Made by a program: the position numbers and the translations under genes. The notes beneath the pieces are model-generated. The model did no database searches. It saw nothing but the letters and a program-made list of their open reading frames with translations, and was not told the origin of the DNA. This document shows, in pieces, positions 16,113 through 24,037 of a DNA stretch of 64,000 bases. How positions within the stretch are numbered: position 1 is the first letter of the stretch; the number at the start of each line of letters is the position of its first letter. The stretch is taken from assembly GCA_050184415.1 (NCBI GenBank), contig JBFXAJ010000015.1, forward strand, positions 1-64,000, in the 5' to 3' direction. Source of the DNA: JADLGL01 sp050184415. Its GTDB lineage: Bacteria > Pseudomonadota > Alphaproteobacteria > Rhizobiales > Kaistiaceae.

Positions 16113-18425
16113 TCAGGCCTCTTCTGTCTCCCGCCGGACCGGGTCCGCTGCGGTCGCCGGCTCGTTGTCCGCGTCCGTCCGGAAGAACCGCTTCAGCGGC
16201 CCGGCGATCAGCGCCGGCAGTACGATGAGGTCGCCGAGCATGGCGATCGTCAGCGTCGCCATCGTCAGGAGCCCGAACTGCGCCACCGTGACGAGGCCGC
16301 TGGTGAGGGTCATCGACAGCCCGACCACGATGACGAGCGTGGTGCCGAGGAGGACCGGCCCGATGTGGTGCGCGGTGCGCACCAGGCGCTCGCGGACGGT
16401 GCCCTTCCGGTCGCGGAGGAACAGATTGAGGAAGTGGATGGTGTCGTCGACGGCGATGCCGAAGGCGAGCGTCAGGGACAGGACGCTCGTGATCTGCATG
16501 CCGGTGCCGAGGAGAAGGAGGATGGTCCCGGTCGCGGTGATCGGCAGGAGGTTCGGGATGATGGCGACGATCCCGACCCCGAGGCTCTTCATCACCAGCG
16601 CCATCAGGAGGATCGCGACGACGATTGCCTCGCCGAAATTGATGGTGAGCTGCCGGATCGTCCGCGTCGCCTCGCGGGCATTGACCACCGTCGACCCGGT
16701 CACGATGGACTCCGGCACCGCGGCGTGCGCAGCCGCCTCGACGTCGTCGATGATCGCCGCCGTCTCCGCAGTGGGCATCTCGCCGATGTTGACGGTCACC
16801 ATCGCGCCCGGCGCGCCGAGGAGCCTGCTGAGGGTCTCGTCGGGCAACTGGTTCACGAGTGTCGCGAGCCGCTCCTCGACCGGCGCCGCGCCGTCGCCGA
16901 GCCATGCAGCAAGGCTCCACAGCGACAGCGGCCTCGAGACCCCGTCCACGGCCCCGACCGCCTCATGGACGGCCCGGATCCGGGCGAGCCCTTCGGGCGA
17001 CAGCGGATCGAGCCCGTCCATCGGGACCACGACCTGGATCGGGAAGGCGCCGCCGAGCTCCTGGTCGACGACGTTGAGGGCCTGGCTCGCGGCGCTGCCA
17101 CGCGGCAGCGTCTCGCGGACCGAATGCTCCGGTGGCACGAGAAGGAGGCAGGCGCCGAAGACGATCGTCAGCGGGACGACGATCGCGGCGATCGGCTTGG
17201 CGTGCTTGGCGACGAAATTGGTGAGGTCGGCGACCGGCCGCGCGGCGCGGTCGAGGATATTCACCGGCGCATCCTCGCCGACCTTCCAATAGCGGCCGAT
17301 CAGCCGGGTGACGATGAGATGCCCGACCAGCACCATCCAGGTGCCGAAGAACGTGCCGATCGACCCGACCAGCGCGAAGTCGCGGAGGATCTGGACGTTC
17401 GAGAAGAACATCGAGAGGAAGGCGACGATCGTCGCCAGCGCCGAGAGCATGCAGGCGGGGCCAACCTCGACGAAGGACAGCCATTCGGCCTTCCGGAAGT
17501 CGTTCCCCTCCTGCCGGTATCGTCGGAACGCCGACGTGAGGTGCATGCCGTCGGCATAGCCGATCACCATGATGAGCGCCGGCACGACGTTGGAGAGGAT
17601 CGTCACCGGAACGCCGAAGAGGCCGTTGAAGCCGATGATGAGGAGCGCGCCCATCGCCGCCGGCGCCGCCGTCATGATCGCCCCGACAATGGAGCGGAAG
17701 AGGATCAGGCTGAGGACGAGGCCGATGATCCCGCCCGAGCCGTTCAGCACGAGCTGGTCGCGCTTGAGGAGCGCCACGATCTCGGTGCGGAGGGCGGCAA
17801 ATCCGGTCAGCGTCACCTCGAGGCCGCTCGATGCGAGCTGGGTCGCAACGAGGTCGTCGATCCCGGCGATGAGCTCGTTGTGCTGGTCGAGCGTCGCCTT
17901 CGGCTCGGAATGGGTGACGACGAACACCATCGCCGAGCCGTCGGCCGAAAGAAGGCTCTGGCCGGCGATCGGATGGGCGCGGATCGATGCGATCAGCTCA
18001 GGCGTCAGCCCGGCCGACGGCTCGGCGACGAGCGCCTGGGTCTGCCCTTCGGCGTCCGGCGGCGTCCTGAGCGAGAACAGCGAATAGACGCTGCCCGCGC
18101 CGTCGAGCAGCGTCAGCTCGAACTGGAAATCGAGGAGGCGCTGGAGCGTCGCCGGCTCCCTGATCGCGTCGCCCTCGACCAGCACGATGAGCTGGTTCTC
18201 CGGGTCGGCGAAGGCGTCGGTCATCGCGACATAGGTGCGATAGGCTTCGCTCTCGCCGCGGAACATGTCCCGGAGGTCGCGATCGACCGAGAGTCCAAAG
18301 ATGCCGTAGATCGATAGGCCGACGATGATCGCGAGCAGCACCCCGGCGATGCGGGGGTGCCCATAGACCAGGCGGCCGACGTGGAGGACGCCGAGGCCGA
18401 AAGACGGGGAGCTCTTCTCTTTCAC
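16113..18425 (-). CDS. MMPL/RND superfamily transporter, second copy
   Basis: This 770-residue RND-type protein has helices at about 28-48, two five-helix bundles (about 230-395 and 590-745) and two periplasmic loops. The motif VIGYADGMHLTSAFRRYR in the first bundle and AFGIAVDDTIHFLNLFLRDR in the second are the proton-relay Asp-containing helices of the MMPL/HpnN-like group. The ends are cytosolic. It lacks the AcrB-type docking signatures, so an outer-membrane partner is not implied. Lipid or hopanoid transport is a reasonable guess from family members only. It is divergent from the WS/DGAT-like gene across 167 bp and upstream of the regulator and first MMPL gene on the same strand. Confidence 0.88.
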   Translation of the reverse strand: MKEKSSPSFGLGVLHVGRLVYGHPRIAGVLLAIIVGLSIYGIFGLSVDRDLRDMFRGESEAYRTYVAMTDAFADPENQLIVLVEGDAIREPATLQRLLDFQFELTLLDGAGSVYSLFSLRTPPDAEGQTQALVAEPSAGLTPELIASIRAHPIAGQSLLSADGSAMVFVVTHSEPKATLDQHNELIAGIDDLVATQLASSGLEVTLTGFAALRTEIVALLKRDQLVLNGSGGIIGLVLSLILFRSIVGAIMTAAPAAMGALLIIGFNGLFGVPVTILSNVVPALIMVIGYADGMHLTSAFRRYRQEGNDFRKAEWLSFVEVGPACMLSALATIVAFLSMFFSNVQILRDFALVGSIGTFFGTWMVLVGHLIVTRLIGRYWKVGEDAPVNILDRAARPVADLTNFVAKHAKPIAAIVVPLTIVFGACLLLVPPEHSVRETLPRGSAASQALNVVDQELGGAFPIQVVVPMDGLDPLSPEGLARIRAVHEAVGAVDGVSRPLSLWSLAAWLGDGAAPVEERLATLVNQLPDETLSRLLGAPGAMVTVNIGEMPTAETAAIIDDVEAAAHAAVPESIVTGSTVVNAREATRTIRQLTINFGEAIVVAILLMALVMKSLGVGIVAIIPNLLPITATGTILLLLGTGMQITSVLSLTLAFGIAVDDTIHFLNLFLRDRKGTVRERLVRTAHHIGPVLLGTTLVIVVGLSMTLTSGLVTVAQFGLLTMATLTIAMLGDLIVLPALIAGPLKRFFRTDADNEPATAADPVRRETEEA

Positions 18426-18508
18426 GGGACCAGTGCCCTAGCCGGCCGCCTCCTGCGTGACAAGCCGCAAAGACGGGAGCCGGCCGCCGCGTTCCACGGG
18501 ACGCCAGG

Positions 18509-18537
18509 TTGACACCGTCACGCCGAGACCGTTTGTC
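18509..18537 (+). promoter_or_regulatory. Possible promoter for the WS/DGAT-like gene
   Basis: A consensus -35 hexamer TTGACA (18509-18514) is followed after 17 bases by TTTGTC, a poor -10. It lies about 55 bp upstream of the chosen start at 18593 in the divergent intergenic region. The call rests almost entirely on the -35 box. Confidence 0.3.
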
Positions 18538-18592
18538 GGTCGGTCAGGACAGCGCCGCGGCCGGGGGCCGGTGCGCGAGCGCGAGGAGCGTG

Positions 18593-19915
18593 ATGGCGAA
18601 GCCGGCGACCGATACCGCGTCCGCGCTTGCGGCAGCGGCCCGCAGCGCCCAGCCGGCATCCGCGGCCATCCGCGACGCCAATTTCCAATGGTACCTCGCC
18701 CGCGCGCGCCACACGGTCTACTTCGCCGCCTTCTCCGCGCTGCGGATGACCTATGACGACTTCCGGCAGATGGTCGCCAATGTGACCACGCTGGCACCGC
18801 AGCTCCACTTCCGCCACGACGACAAGGGGCAGGCCCATGTCGACGCGCGGCCATACCGGATCGAGGAGATCATCGACTATCACGAGGTCCCGTCCTTCGC
18901 CGGCTACCCCGACGCCGTGCTTGGTCCGGAGCATTTCGACCTCTTCTCGGACCCTCGCCTCCCGAATTTCAGGGCGTCCTGCCACGTGCTTCCGGAGGGC
19001 ATGGCGGACGGATCGGGCAACCGGACGCTTCTGGTCTTCCGGGCCTCGCATGCGCTGATGGAAGGGGTGGATTCGGCAGCCGTCCTGCGCGGCCGGCCGG
19101 CCGACCATCGGATCCCGCGCAGCGAACGAAAGCGGCTCTGGGCCCGGTTCGTGACCGGCCTCGTCTCGGTCGTGACCGTGCCGGCGAACCTCGTCATCGC
19201 CGGCGTCCAGTGGCGGACGCTCGACGCCTATGCGCTCCGGACCATGAGCTTCGGCAGGGCCGCGCTGAAGCAGGCGGCACGCCGCCTCGGCGTCCAGCAG
19301 CGCAGCCTCCTCTTCGCCCTCGTGATGTACGGGCTCCACCATGTCGGCCCCGACGGCCCGCCGACCAAACGGCGGCACCTCGTCGGCTATTCCAACCTCG
19401 ACGTCGAGCGCCATCGCGGCGACGACGACTATGTCCGACTGCGGATGCAAATCTCGACGCTGCCCTACCACGAGCGTTTCGCGCCCTATGTCCGCGAGGT
19501 CGACAAGCGGCTGACCAAGGCGGGCAACAAATCGGTGCATCTCCAGATGCACTACAACGCCATCATGGGCGTCCACCGCCGCTTCGCGCGGGTGCTGCCC
19601 TTCCTCTACGGCCGCCGCTTCTTCAATTTCGTGCCGTACGACTTCGTGCTGTCGCTGGTGCCGCCGCACATGAATGGCGGCATCTTTGCGGAGCTCCGGC
19701 TCAACAATGTCTATTGCGGCTCGCACACGCCGGGCGTGAATTGCTGCGTGTTCGTCGCCAGCGGCGACCGCGTGACGCTGAGCGTCTACGGGCCCGACCG
19801 GCTCCTCGACCGCATGGGCGGCATCACCGCGCTCGTCGAGGCGCTCGACATCCCGGTCTTCTCCGCGCCGCCGGCCATCGCCGCCACGAGCGCCCTCTCC
19901 TCCGGCGTCGCGTAG
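18593..19915 (+). CDS. WS/DGAT-like acyltransferase (condensation-fold) with degenerate HHxxxDG motif
   Basis: This is a 440-residue protein of the chloramphenicol-acetyltransferase/condensation fold type. Residues 152-158 read SHALMEG, where wax ester synthase/diacylglycerol acyltransferases have HHAxxDG. The second His (H153) is kept, the first is Ser and the Asp is Glu. Other family-like parts are NFQWYLARARH at about 30-40 and the LVGYSNLDVERHRGDDDY segment followed by a C-terminal domain with RFFNFVPYDFVLSLVPP. It may make esters of long-chain alcohols or act in another acyl transfer, and activity with the altered motif is uncertain. The ATG at 18593 is supported by AGGAG upstream. Its 3' end overlaps alkB by 130 bp in the convergent direction, and it shares a divergent promoter region with an MMPL gene. 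Confidence 0.75.
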   Translation: MAKPATDTASALAAAARSAQPASAAIRDANFQWYLARARHTVYFAAFSALRMTYDDFRQMVANVTTLAPQLHFRHDDKGQAHVDARPYRIEEIIDYHEVPSFAGYPDAVLGPEHFDLFSDPRLPNFRASCHVLPEGMADGSGNRTLLVFRASHALMEGVDSAAVLRGRPADHRIPRSERKRLWARFVTGLVSVVTVPANLVIAGVQWRTLDAYALRTMSFGRAALKQAARRLGVQQRSLLFALVMYGLHHVGPDGPPTKRRHLVGYSNLDVERHRGDDDYVRLRMQISTLPYHERFAPYVREVDKRLTKAGNKSVHLQMHYNAIMGVHRRFARVLPFLYGRRFFNFVPYDFVLSLVPPHMNGGIFAELRLNNVYCGSHTPGVNCCVFVASGDRVTLSVYGPDRLLDRMGGITALVEALDIPVFSAPPAIAATSALSSGVA

Positions 19916-20961
19916 TCGCGGTCCCAGATCACGAGGCGCTCGGCCATCTTCTTCCGGAACAGAGGCGGGAAGAGCGACATCGCGGCCATGATGAAATAGC
20001 CGTTCGGCAGCTGCGGCGCGTCGGTGCGCGCCTCGAGCTCCCAGTAATTCCGGTTCGGGCGGACATGATGGTCCGAATGCCGCGGCAGGTTGAACAGGAG
20101 CCAGTTGCTGATCCGGCGGCTCGAATTCCAGGCATGCCGTCCCTCGACGCGGGTCCCTTCGACCCGTACCAGCCCGTAATGCTCGATGTAGTTGGTGATC
20201 TCGAGATAGAGCTTTCCGAACAGCGCCAGCACGATGAAGATCGCGACCCCGCGGACGCCGTCGGCGGCGGCGAACAGCACGATCCACAGCAGCGACATCA
20301 GCTGGCCGGTGATGAACCGGTTGTGGAAGCTCCACACGCGCTGGCCGCGCTTCTCGAGGAAGCGCTTCTCGATCAGCCAGGCGTTGCGGTTGCCCTGGTA
20401 GAGCATGCGGACGAAGAACGTCCAGAACCCCATGCCGCGCGGCGCGGTGGCGGGATCCTTCGGCGTCGCCACGTTGATGTGATGGCCGTAGAGGTGCTCG
20501 AGCGCGAAGCCGGTGTCGAGCGAGAAGGAGAGGAGCCACCGCCCGGTCCACACCGCAAAGCGGTTGTTGCGGTGGATGAGCTCGTGGGCGACGTTGATGC
20601 CGGCGATGCCGTAGAAGACGCCGATGGCGAAGAGCGCCATCGCGAGCTGCCAGAACTCCGTCGCCCCGCGCGCCGCATTGATCGTCGGCCCGAGGAACGT
20701 CCAGTCGCTGAGATAATAGGCGAGAAGGACGGTGACGATCGCGAGCGTCGGGAGCTGGGCGTAGAGGATGGCCTTGAGGACGAAGGGCCGCTTCTCGTCG
20801 ATCCGGGCCCAGTTGTCGCCGACGATCTCGTCCATCGGGATCGCGATGATCCACATCAGGACGAGCGTCGAGGCGAGCCAGTACTCGCCCAGGAAGAAGG
20901 TCACGGCAAAATAGGCGGTCAGGAACGGAAGGAGTAGATAATACAACGGACTAGCACCCAC
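19786..20961 (-). CDS. alkB: Alkane 1-monooxygenase (AlkB-type membrane hydroxylase)
   Basis: This 391-residue integral membrane di-iron enzyme has the three histidine boxes HELIHR (126-131), EHLYGHH (155-161) and RHSDHH (294-299), plus the NYIEHYG signature at 257-263 that separates AlkB from fatty acid desaturases. About six membrane helices lie between residues 6 and 250. The family hydroxylates the terminal carbon of alkanes using electrons from rubredoxin, and no rubredoxin gene is seen nearby. The last 43 codons overlap the convergent WS/DGAT-like gene, and the final 25 residues (Ser/Met/Arg-rich) look unconstrained, as though the original stop was lost. The start is a GTG at 20961 without a clear ribosome site, so it is uncertain. 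Confidence 0.92.
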   Translation of the reverse strand: MGASPLYYLLLPFLTAYFAVTFFLGEYWLASTLVLMWIIAIPMDEIVGDNWARIDEKRPFVLKAILYAQLPTLAIVTVLLAYYLSDWTFLGPTINAARGATEFWQLAMALFAIGVFYGIAGINVAHELIHRNNRFAVWTGRWLLSFSLDTGFALEHLYGHHINVATPKDPATAPRGMGFWTFFVRMLYQGNRNAWLIEKRFLEKRGQRVWSFHNRFITGQLMSLLWIVLFAAADGVRGVAIFIVLALFGKLYLEITNYIEHYGLVRVEGTRVEGRHAWNSSRRISNWLLFNLPRHSDHHVRPNRNYWELEARTDAPQLPNGYFIMAAMSLFPPLFRKKMAERLVIWDRDYATPEERALVAAMAGGAEKTGMSSASTSAVMPPMRSRSRSGP

Positions 20962-21237
20962 TGACCAGGATCGCCCGGCCGCATCATAGTCCAGCCCCCA
21001 TGGCGCCGCAAAGCCGCCCGACCGAAGGTTCGCACCCTGGTGTTCTTCCAGGATGGCAACGGCAGGCGGACCTCGGGTTCCACGTTCAGCGGGGGTTCAT
21101 GCGGGACCCGTACTTTTGCCGCCTTGCCCGGATAGCGACTGCCCGTCGGTCTGGTCCCGGACGATCCGGAACCAATATCCATCCTGTCCCTTGAGACGTG
21201 CCGGCGCCCCGATGCGCGACGGCGCAGGAGTCTTGTC

Positions 21238-21807
21238 ATGCGTCTTCTGACTGCCGCCTTCGTCGCCGTCGCCACCCTGTCGGCGCCGGTCATCGCCGCC
21301 GCCCAGACCCCGGTCACCAACCAGACCGAGGCCCAGGCCTTCCTCGCCCTCTACCAGGGAAGCTGGCGCGGCCGCGGCGAATCCCGCAACGGCTTCGACG
21401 AGGCGATGGAGAATGCGCAGTGCAACCTCGACGTCGTCTTCAACACGGCCGAGCTGACCCTCACCAATGACGGCCGCTGCGCGAGCACGCAGGGCGGCGT
21501 CGACGTCGACGGCACCCTGACCCTCAACCCCGACGGGACGCTGAGCGGCGGCTTCTTCAGCCGCTTCGAGCGCGCGACGCTCCTGTCGTCGAGCGGCCGC
21601 ATCCTCACCAACCAGATCGTCGTCGAAGCGACCTACAGCGCCGAGATCCGCCGCCAGGTGCAGGAGCTCGTTGTCCGCGTCTCGATCGGCAAGCCCGGCC
21701 CGGCGCCGGACGGCACCCAGGCCTTCGGCATGATCGTGGAGGTCCGCGACCCCAGCACCGGCGAGTTCGTGAACTTCACCAACATGGTCTTCACGCCGCG
21801 CACCTAG
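21238..21807 (+). CDS. Secreted protein of unknown function
   Basis: This is a 189-residue protein with a clean signal peptide (MRLLTAAFVAVATLSAPVIAAA). The mature part reads FLALYQGSWRGRGESRNGFDEAMENAQCNLDVVF and then alternating strands with GGVDVDGTLTLNPDGTLSGGFFSR. This suggests a small beta-barrel such as a lipocalin-like or DUF1579-like fold, but I cannot assign it. Two cysteines (QCNL and GRCAS) may form a disulfide. It stands alone between alkB, which is divergent, and tRNA-Gly. The 276 bp upstream shared with alkB shows no promoter that I can defend. Confidence 0.8.
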   Translation: MRLLTAAFVAVATLSAPVIAAAQTPVTNQTEAQAFLALYQGSWRGRGESRNGFDEAMENAQCNLDVVFNTAELTLTNDGRCASTQGGVDVDGTLTLNPDGTLSGGFFSRFERATLLSSSGRILTNQIVVEATYSAEIRRQVQELVVRVSIGKPGPAPDGTQAFGMIVEVRDPSTGEFVNFTNMVFTPRT

Positions 21808-21935
21808 CCCGGCCAACCGGCCTCCCCAACCCCGTCGCCGCCGCGCCCGATTTGACGCGCGCGGCGGCGCTTGCAATCGTGGGGACCTTCGGCGATATAA
21901 GCGCCCTCCCGGGGGCAGCCGCGGGAACGGAGCGA

Positions 21936-22010
21936 GCGGGTGTAGCTCAGGGGTAGAGCACAACCTTGCCAAGGTTGGGGTCGAGGGTTCGAATCCCTTC
22001 GCCCGCTCCA
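21936..22010 (+). tRNA. tRNA-Gly (anticodon GCC)
   Basis: A complete cloverleaf is present. The acceptor stem is GCGGGTG/CGCCCGC, the D-arm is GCTC-AGGGGTA-GAGC, the anticodon stem is CAACC/GGTTG around loop TTGCCAA, and the T-arm is GAGGG-TTCGAAT-CCCTT. The discriminator is T and the CCA end is encoded. The anticodon GCC reads GGC and GGT glycine codons. Confidence 0.98.
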
Positions 22011-22208
22011 GTCTTTCCGCATCGACTTGCCACAGCCGCGCCAGGCCGACGGATGATCCGGTGCCGATTCCGGCACCCGACAAGACGCCCGTCCGACCCC
22101 CTGGCCTCCGCCGCCCCAATCTGCGTCGCTTGATCGTTGCGTGCCCTTGAGGCATCGACTCCCGTTGACCATTCAACGATGCTCCCATGACCTTGGGGGA
22201 CAGAGTCC

Positions 22209-22589
22209 ATGCTGATGGGCAGGTGGGCAGCGCGCGCCGTCTCGACTGTTGGGGTTCTCGTGTCGTTTGTGGCGTCCCCGCTTGCGCTTGCTCAACCGGG
22301 CGGGGCCATGTTTACCGGCTATGATCTCCAGGCCGAGTGTCGGGTCGCCGACCCGATCGTCTGCCGAACCTATATCCTCGGGATCGTGCATGGCGTGATG
22401 GCGGGCCTGTCGCTTCGCCACCAGCGGTTCGCCGACATCGGCGTCTGCTTCACGGAGGAAACTACCTCGGGCGACATAAACGCCGTCGTCATCGGCTACA
22501 TGGAGGCCAATCCGAAGGTCCTCTCGCGCGTCGCCACTACTGTGGTCCTCGTCGCGCTGATCGAGGCGTTCCCCTGCCCCGTCGCCTAG
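22209..22589 (+). CDS. Rap1a/Tai-like small secreted protein
   Basis: This 126-residue protein has a signal peptide (about residues 1-28, ending LALAQP) and a domain of about 90 residues with cysteines in ECRVADPIVCRTYILGIVHG, GVCF and FPC. The C-x8-C followed by a Y-I-x-G-I/V-x-x-G helix, with two later cysteines, is the layout of Rap1a/Tai proteins. Some of these protect cells from type VI secreted amidase effectors, but many lone copies in Rhizobiales have no known effector. No effector or type VI gene is near, so immunity is not claimed. It starts 198 bp after tRNA-Gly. ATG 22209 or 22215 are both possible starts. Confidence 0.75.
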   Translation: MLMGRWAARAVSTVGVLVSFVASPLALAQPGGAMFTGYDLQAECRVADPIVCRTYILGIVHGVMAGLSLRHQRFADIGVCFTEETTSGDINAVVIGYMEANPKVLSRVATTVVLVALIEAFPCPVA

Positions 22590-22800
22590 GCCCGGGCCGG
22601 GGGTTCCGACATCTGCCGACCGATCGAGGTCGCTCATTGGTCCGCAGCGGAGGCCGTACGGGAGGGTACGAACGCACCGCCCGGTGTTGCCGTCAGCCCA
22701 CACCCCGCGCCGATATCGCAAATCGCTTCCGAGACTTGTGATCCTTTTGGCCAGACGCGCGTTGGGCTGCCGGTTGGGGGCGGTATCAATGGAGTTTGCA

Positions 22801-23541
22801 ATGGCCTCTCGGACCACTCTTCTCGCCGGCGCAGCAGGATCGGCCCTGCTCCTGGCCGCGTCCTCGGCGTTCGCTGCCGACGTCATCGCCGTGCCCCCGC
22901 CGCCGCTGACGCCGCCGCCGGCTCTCGCCGCGCCGATCCCGGGCTCGCTGTTCTCCGGCCCGTATATCGGCGCGATCTTCGGCGTCGGCACCGGCCAGGC
23001 CGCCTGGGACAACACCCCCTACGGACCGTGGGAAACCACCGAGCATCGGCTGAGCGGCATCCTTGCCGGCGTCGAGGCCGGCTTCCGGTTCCAGCCGGGC
23101 GGCGGTCCGCTCGTGGTCGGCATCGAAGGCGACTGGGCGTGGACCAACATCGATGGGGCCGACGATTGCGGCCCGCTCGACGCCTACACCTGCACGACCA
23201 ACCTCAACTGGCTCGCCACCCTGACCGGCCAGGTCGGCATCGCCCCGGGCGGCGGCAACCTCCTCCTCTATGGCGAAGCGGGCTTTGCCTGGGCCAATCA
23301 GGACTTCACCGTCGAGGGTGACGGGGTTGCGCTCACCGGCGACCGCCGGAACAGCGGCTGGCTCGTCGGCGGCGGCGCGGTGTTGGCGATGGACAACGGC
23401 CTCTACCTCAAGGCCGAGTACAACTACATCAATTTCGGTACCGAGACCGCGATCGGGATGACCGGTGACGGCGGAGCGGCCGAATTCGATCTCACCCAGC
23501 ACGCGCACGTCTTCAAGGTCGGCGTCGGGCTGCAGTTCTAG
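22801..23541 (+). CDS. Outer membrane beta-barrel (porin-family/OmpA-like) protein
   Basis: This 246-residue protein has a signal peptide ending AFA-ADVIA, then a proline-rich start (VPPPPLTPPP) and an eight-strand barrel. It opens with FSGPYIGAIFGVGTG and ends in HAHVFKVGVGLQF, whose C-terminal Phe is the outer-membrane assembly signal. Strand pairs such as GILAGVEAGFRFQ, VVGIEGDWAWTNI and YLKAEYNYINFG are typical of the Omp25/Omp31-like surface proteins of Rhizobiales. Two cysteines in DDCGPLDAYTCTTN may close an external loop. ATG 22801 has GGAG seven bases upstream and is preferred to the ATG at 22789. Two perfect hairpins follow the stop. Confidence 0.9.
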   Translation: MASRTTLLAGAAGSALLLAASSAFAADVIAVPPPPLTPPPALAAPIPGSLFSGPYIGAIFGVGTGQAAWDNTPYGPWETTEHRLSGILAGVEAGFRFQPGGGPLVVGIEGDWAWTNIDGADDCGPLDAYTCTTNLNWLATLTGQVGIAPGGGNLLLYGEAGFAWANQDFTVEGDGVALTGDRRNSGWLVGGGAVLAMDNGLYLKAEYNYINFGTETAIGMTGDGGAAEFDLTQHAHVFKVGVGLQF

Positions 23542-23568
23542 TCGAAGTCGGATGTTTCCGACTTCGAC
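23541..23568 (+). terminator. Perfect 12 bp hairpin at the end of the barrel-protein gene
   Basis: GTCGAAGTCGGA (23541-23552) and TCCGACTTCGAC (23557-23568) pair perfectly around a TGTT loop. The hairpin begins on the last base of the stop codon. No T-run follows, so it may stabilise the mRNA end or act with Rho. Confidence 0.65.
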
Positions 23569-23599
23569 CAGTTGAGGCCCTCCCTGGGCGAAGCAATCG

Positions 23600-23626
23600 G
23601 GACCGGAGGCCGCGCGCCTCCGGTCC
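23600..23626. terminator. Second GC-rich hairpin downstream of the barrel-protein gene
   Basis: GGACCGGAGG (23600-23609) and CCTCCGGTCC (23617-23626) pair perfectly around a seven-base loop. It lies about 60 bp after the barrel-protein stop. No T-run is present on either strand. Confidence 0.5.
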
Positions 23627-23713
23627 GGCGCGCTCGATCACCGCCACGGTAAGGTTCCGTTAACCAATCCGCGTCTCAATTCCCGTGGGCGGGCTCCACG
23701 GAGTTGACGGACA

Positions 23714-24037
23714 ATGCTGACCCTTGGCGAAGCATCGAAGCAATCCACGCTGAGCAAGACGGCACTGAGGAGGGCGATCGCATCGGGTCACCTCCGGGCG
23801 ACGCGGATCGACGGCTGGATCTATCAGATCCGCGAGGACGACCTCGATCGCTACGCGTCGCGGCTGCAGGTGCGGACCCTCGCCCGCGAGCTCGGCCGCT
23901 CCGAAGACCGGCTGCCTTTCGCCCATCTCGATGAGTTTCCGGCAGCGCGGCCGTCCCTCTGGCGGCGAACGCTCGACGCCATCCACCGGCGCATCCAGTC
24001 GCTCCGGCCGGCCCGCGGCCTCGCGACGCCGAGCTAG
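23714..24037 (+). CDS. Small helix-turn-helix (excisionase/MerR-like) protein
   Basis: This is a 107-residue protein. Residues 1-55 (MLTLGEASKQSTLSKTALRRAIASGHLRATRIDGWIYQIREDDLDRYA) match the winged helix layout of HTH_17/excisionase-type domains, in which LGEASKQSTLSKTALRRAI is the helix-turn-helix and GWIYQI is the wing strand. The remainder is basic and proline-rich (RPSLWRRTLDAIHRRIQSLRPARG) and may contact DNA. It is a DNA-binding protein of unknown target. The stop overlaps that of the convergent DUF763 gene by four bases. A GGAG lies about ten bases before the ATG. No integrase or attachment site is nearby, so an excisionase role is not supported. Confidence 0.7.
   Translation: MLTLGEASKQSTLSKTALRRAIASGHLRATRIDGWIYQIREDDLDRYASRLQVRTLARELGRSEDRLPFAHLDEFPAARPSLWRRTLDAIHRRIQSLRPARGLATPS

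Noticed and set aside
13026..18317. A 1763-codon open frame on the plus strand antisense to both MMPL genes.
   Set aside because: It is the frame-shadow of GC-rich codons. The composition is mostly His, Asp, Arg, Gly and Glu, with no membrane or domain pattern.
22209..22589. Anti-effector immunity system based on the Rap1a/Tai protein.
   Set aside because: No amidase effector or type VI gene is present in the neighbourhood, and lone copies are common.
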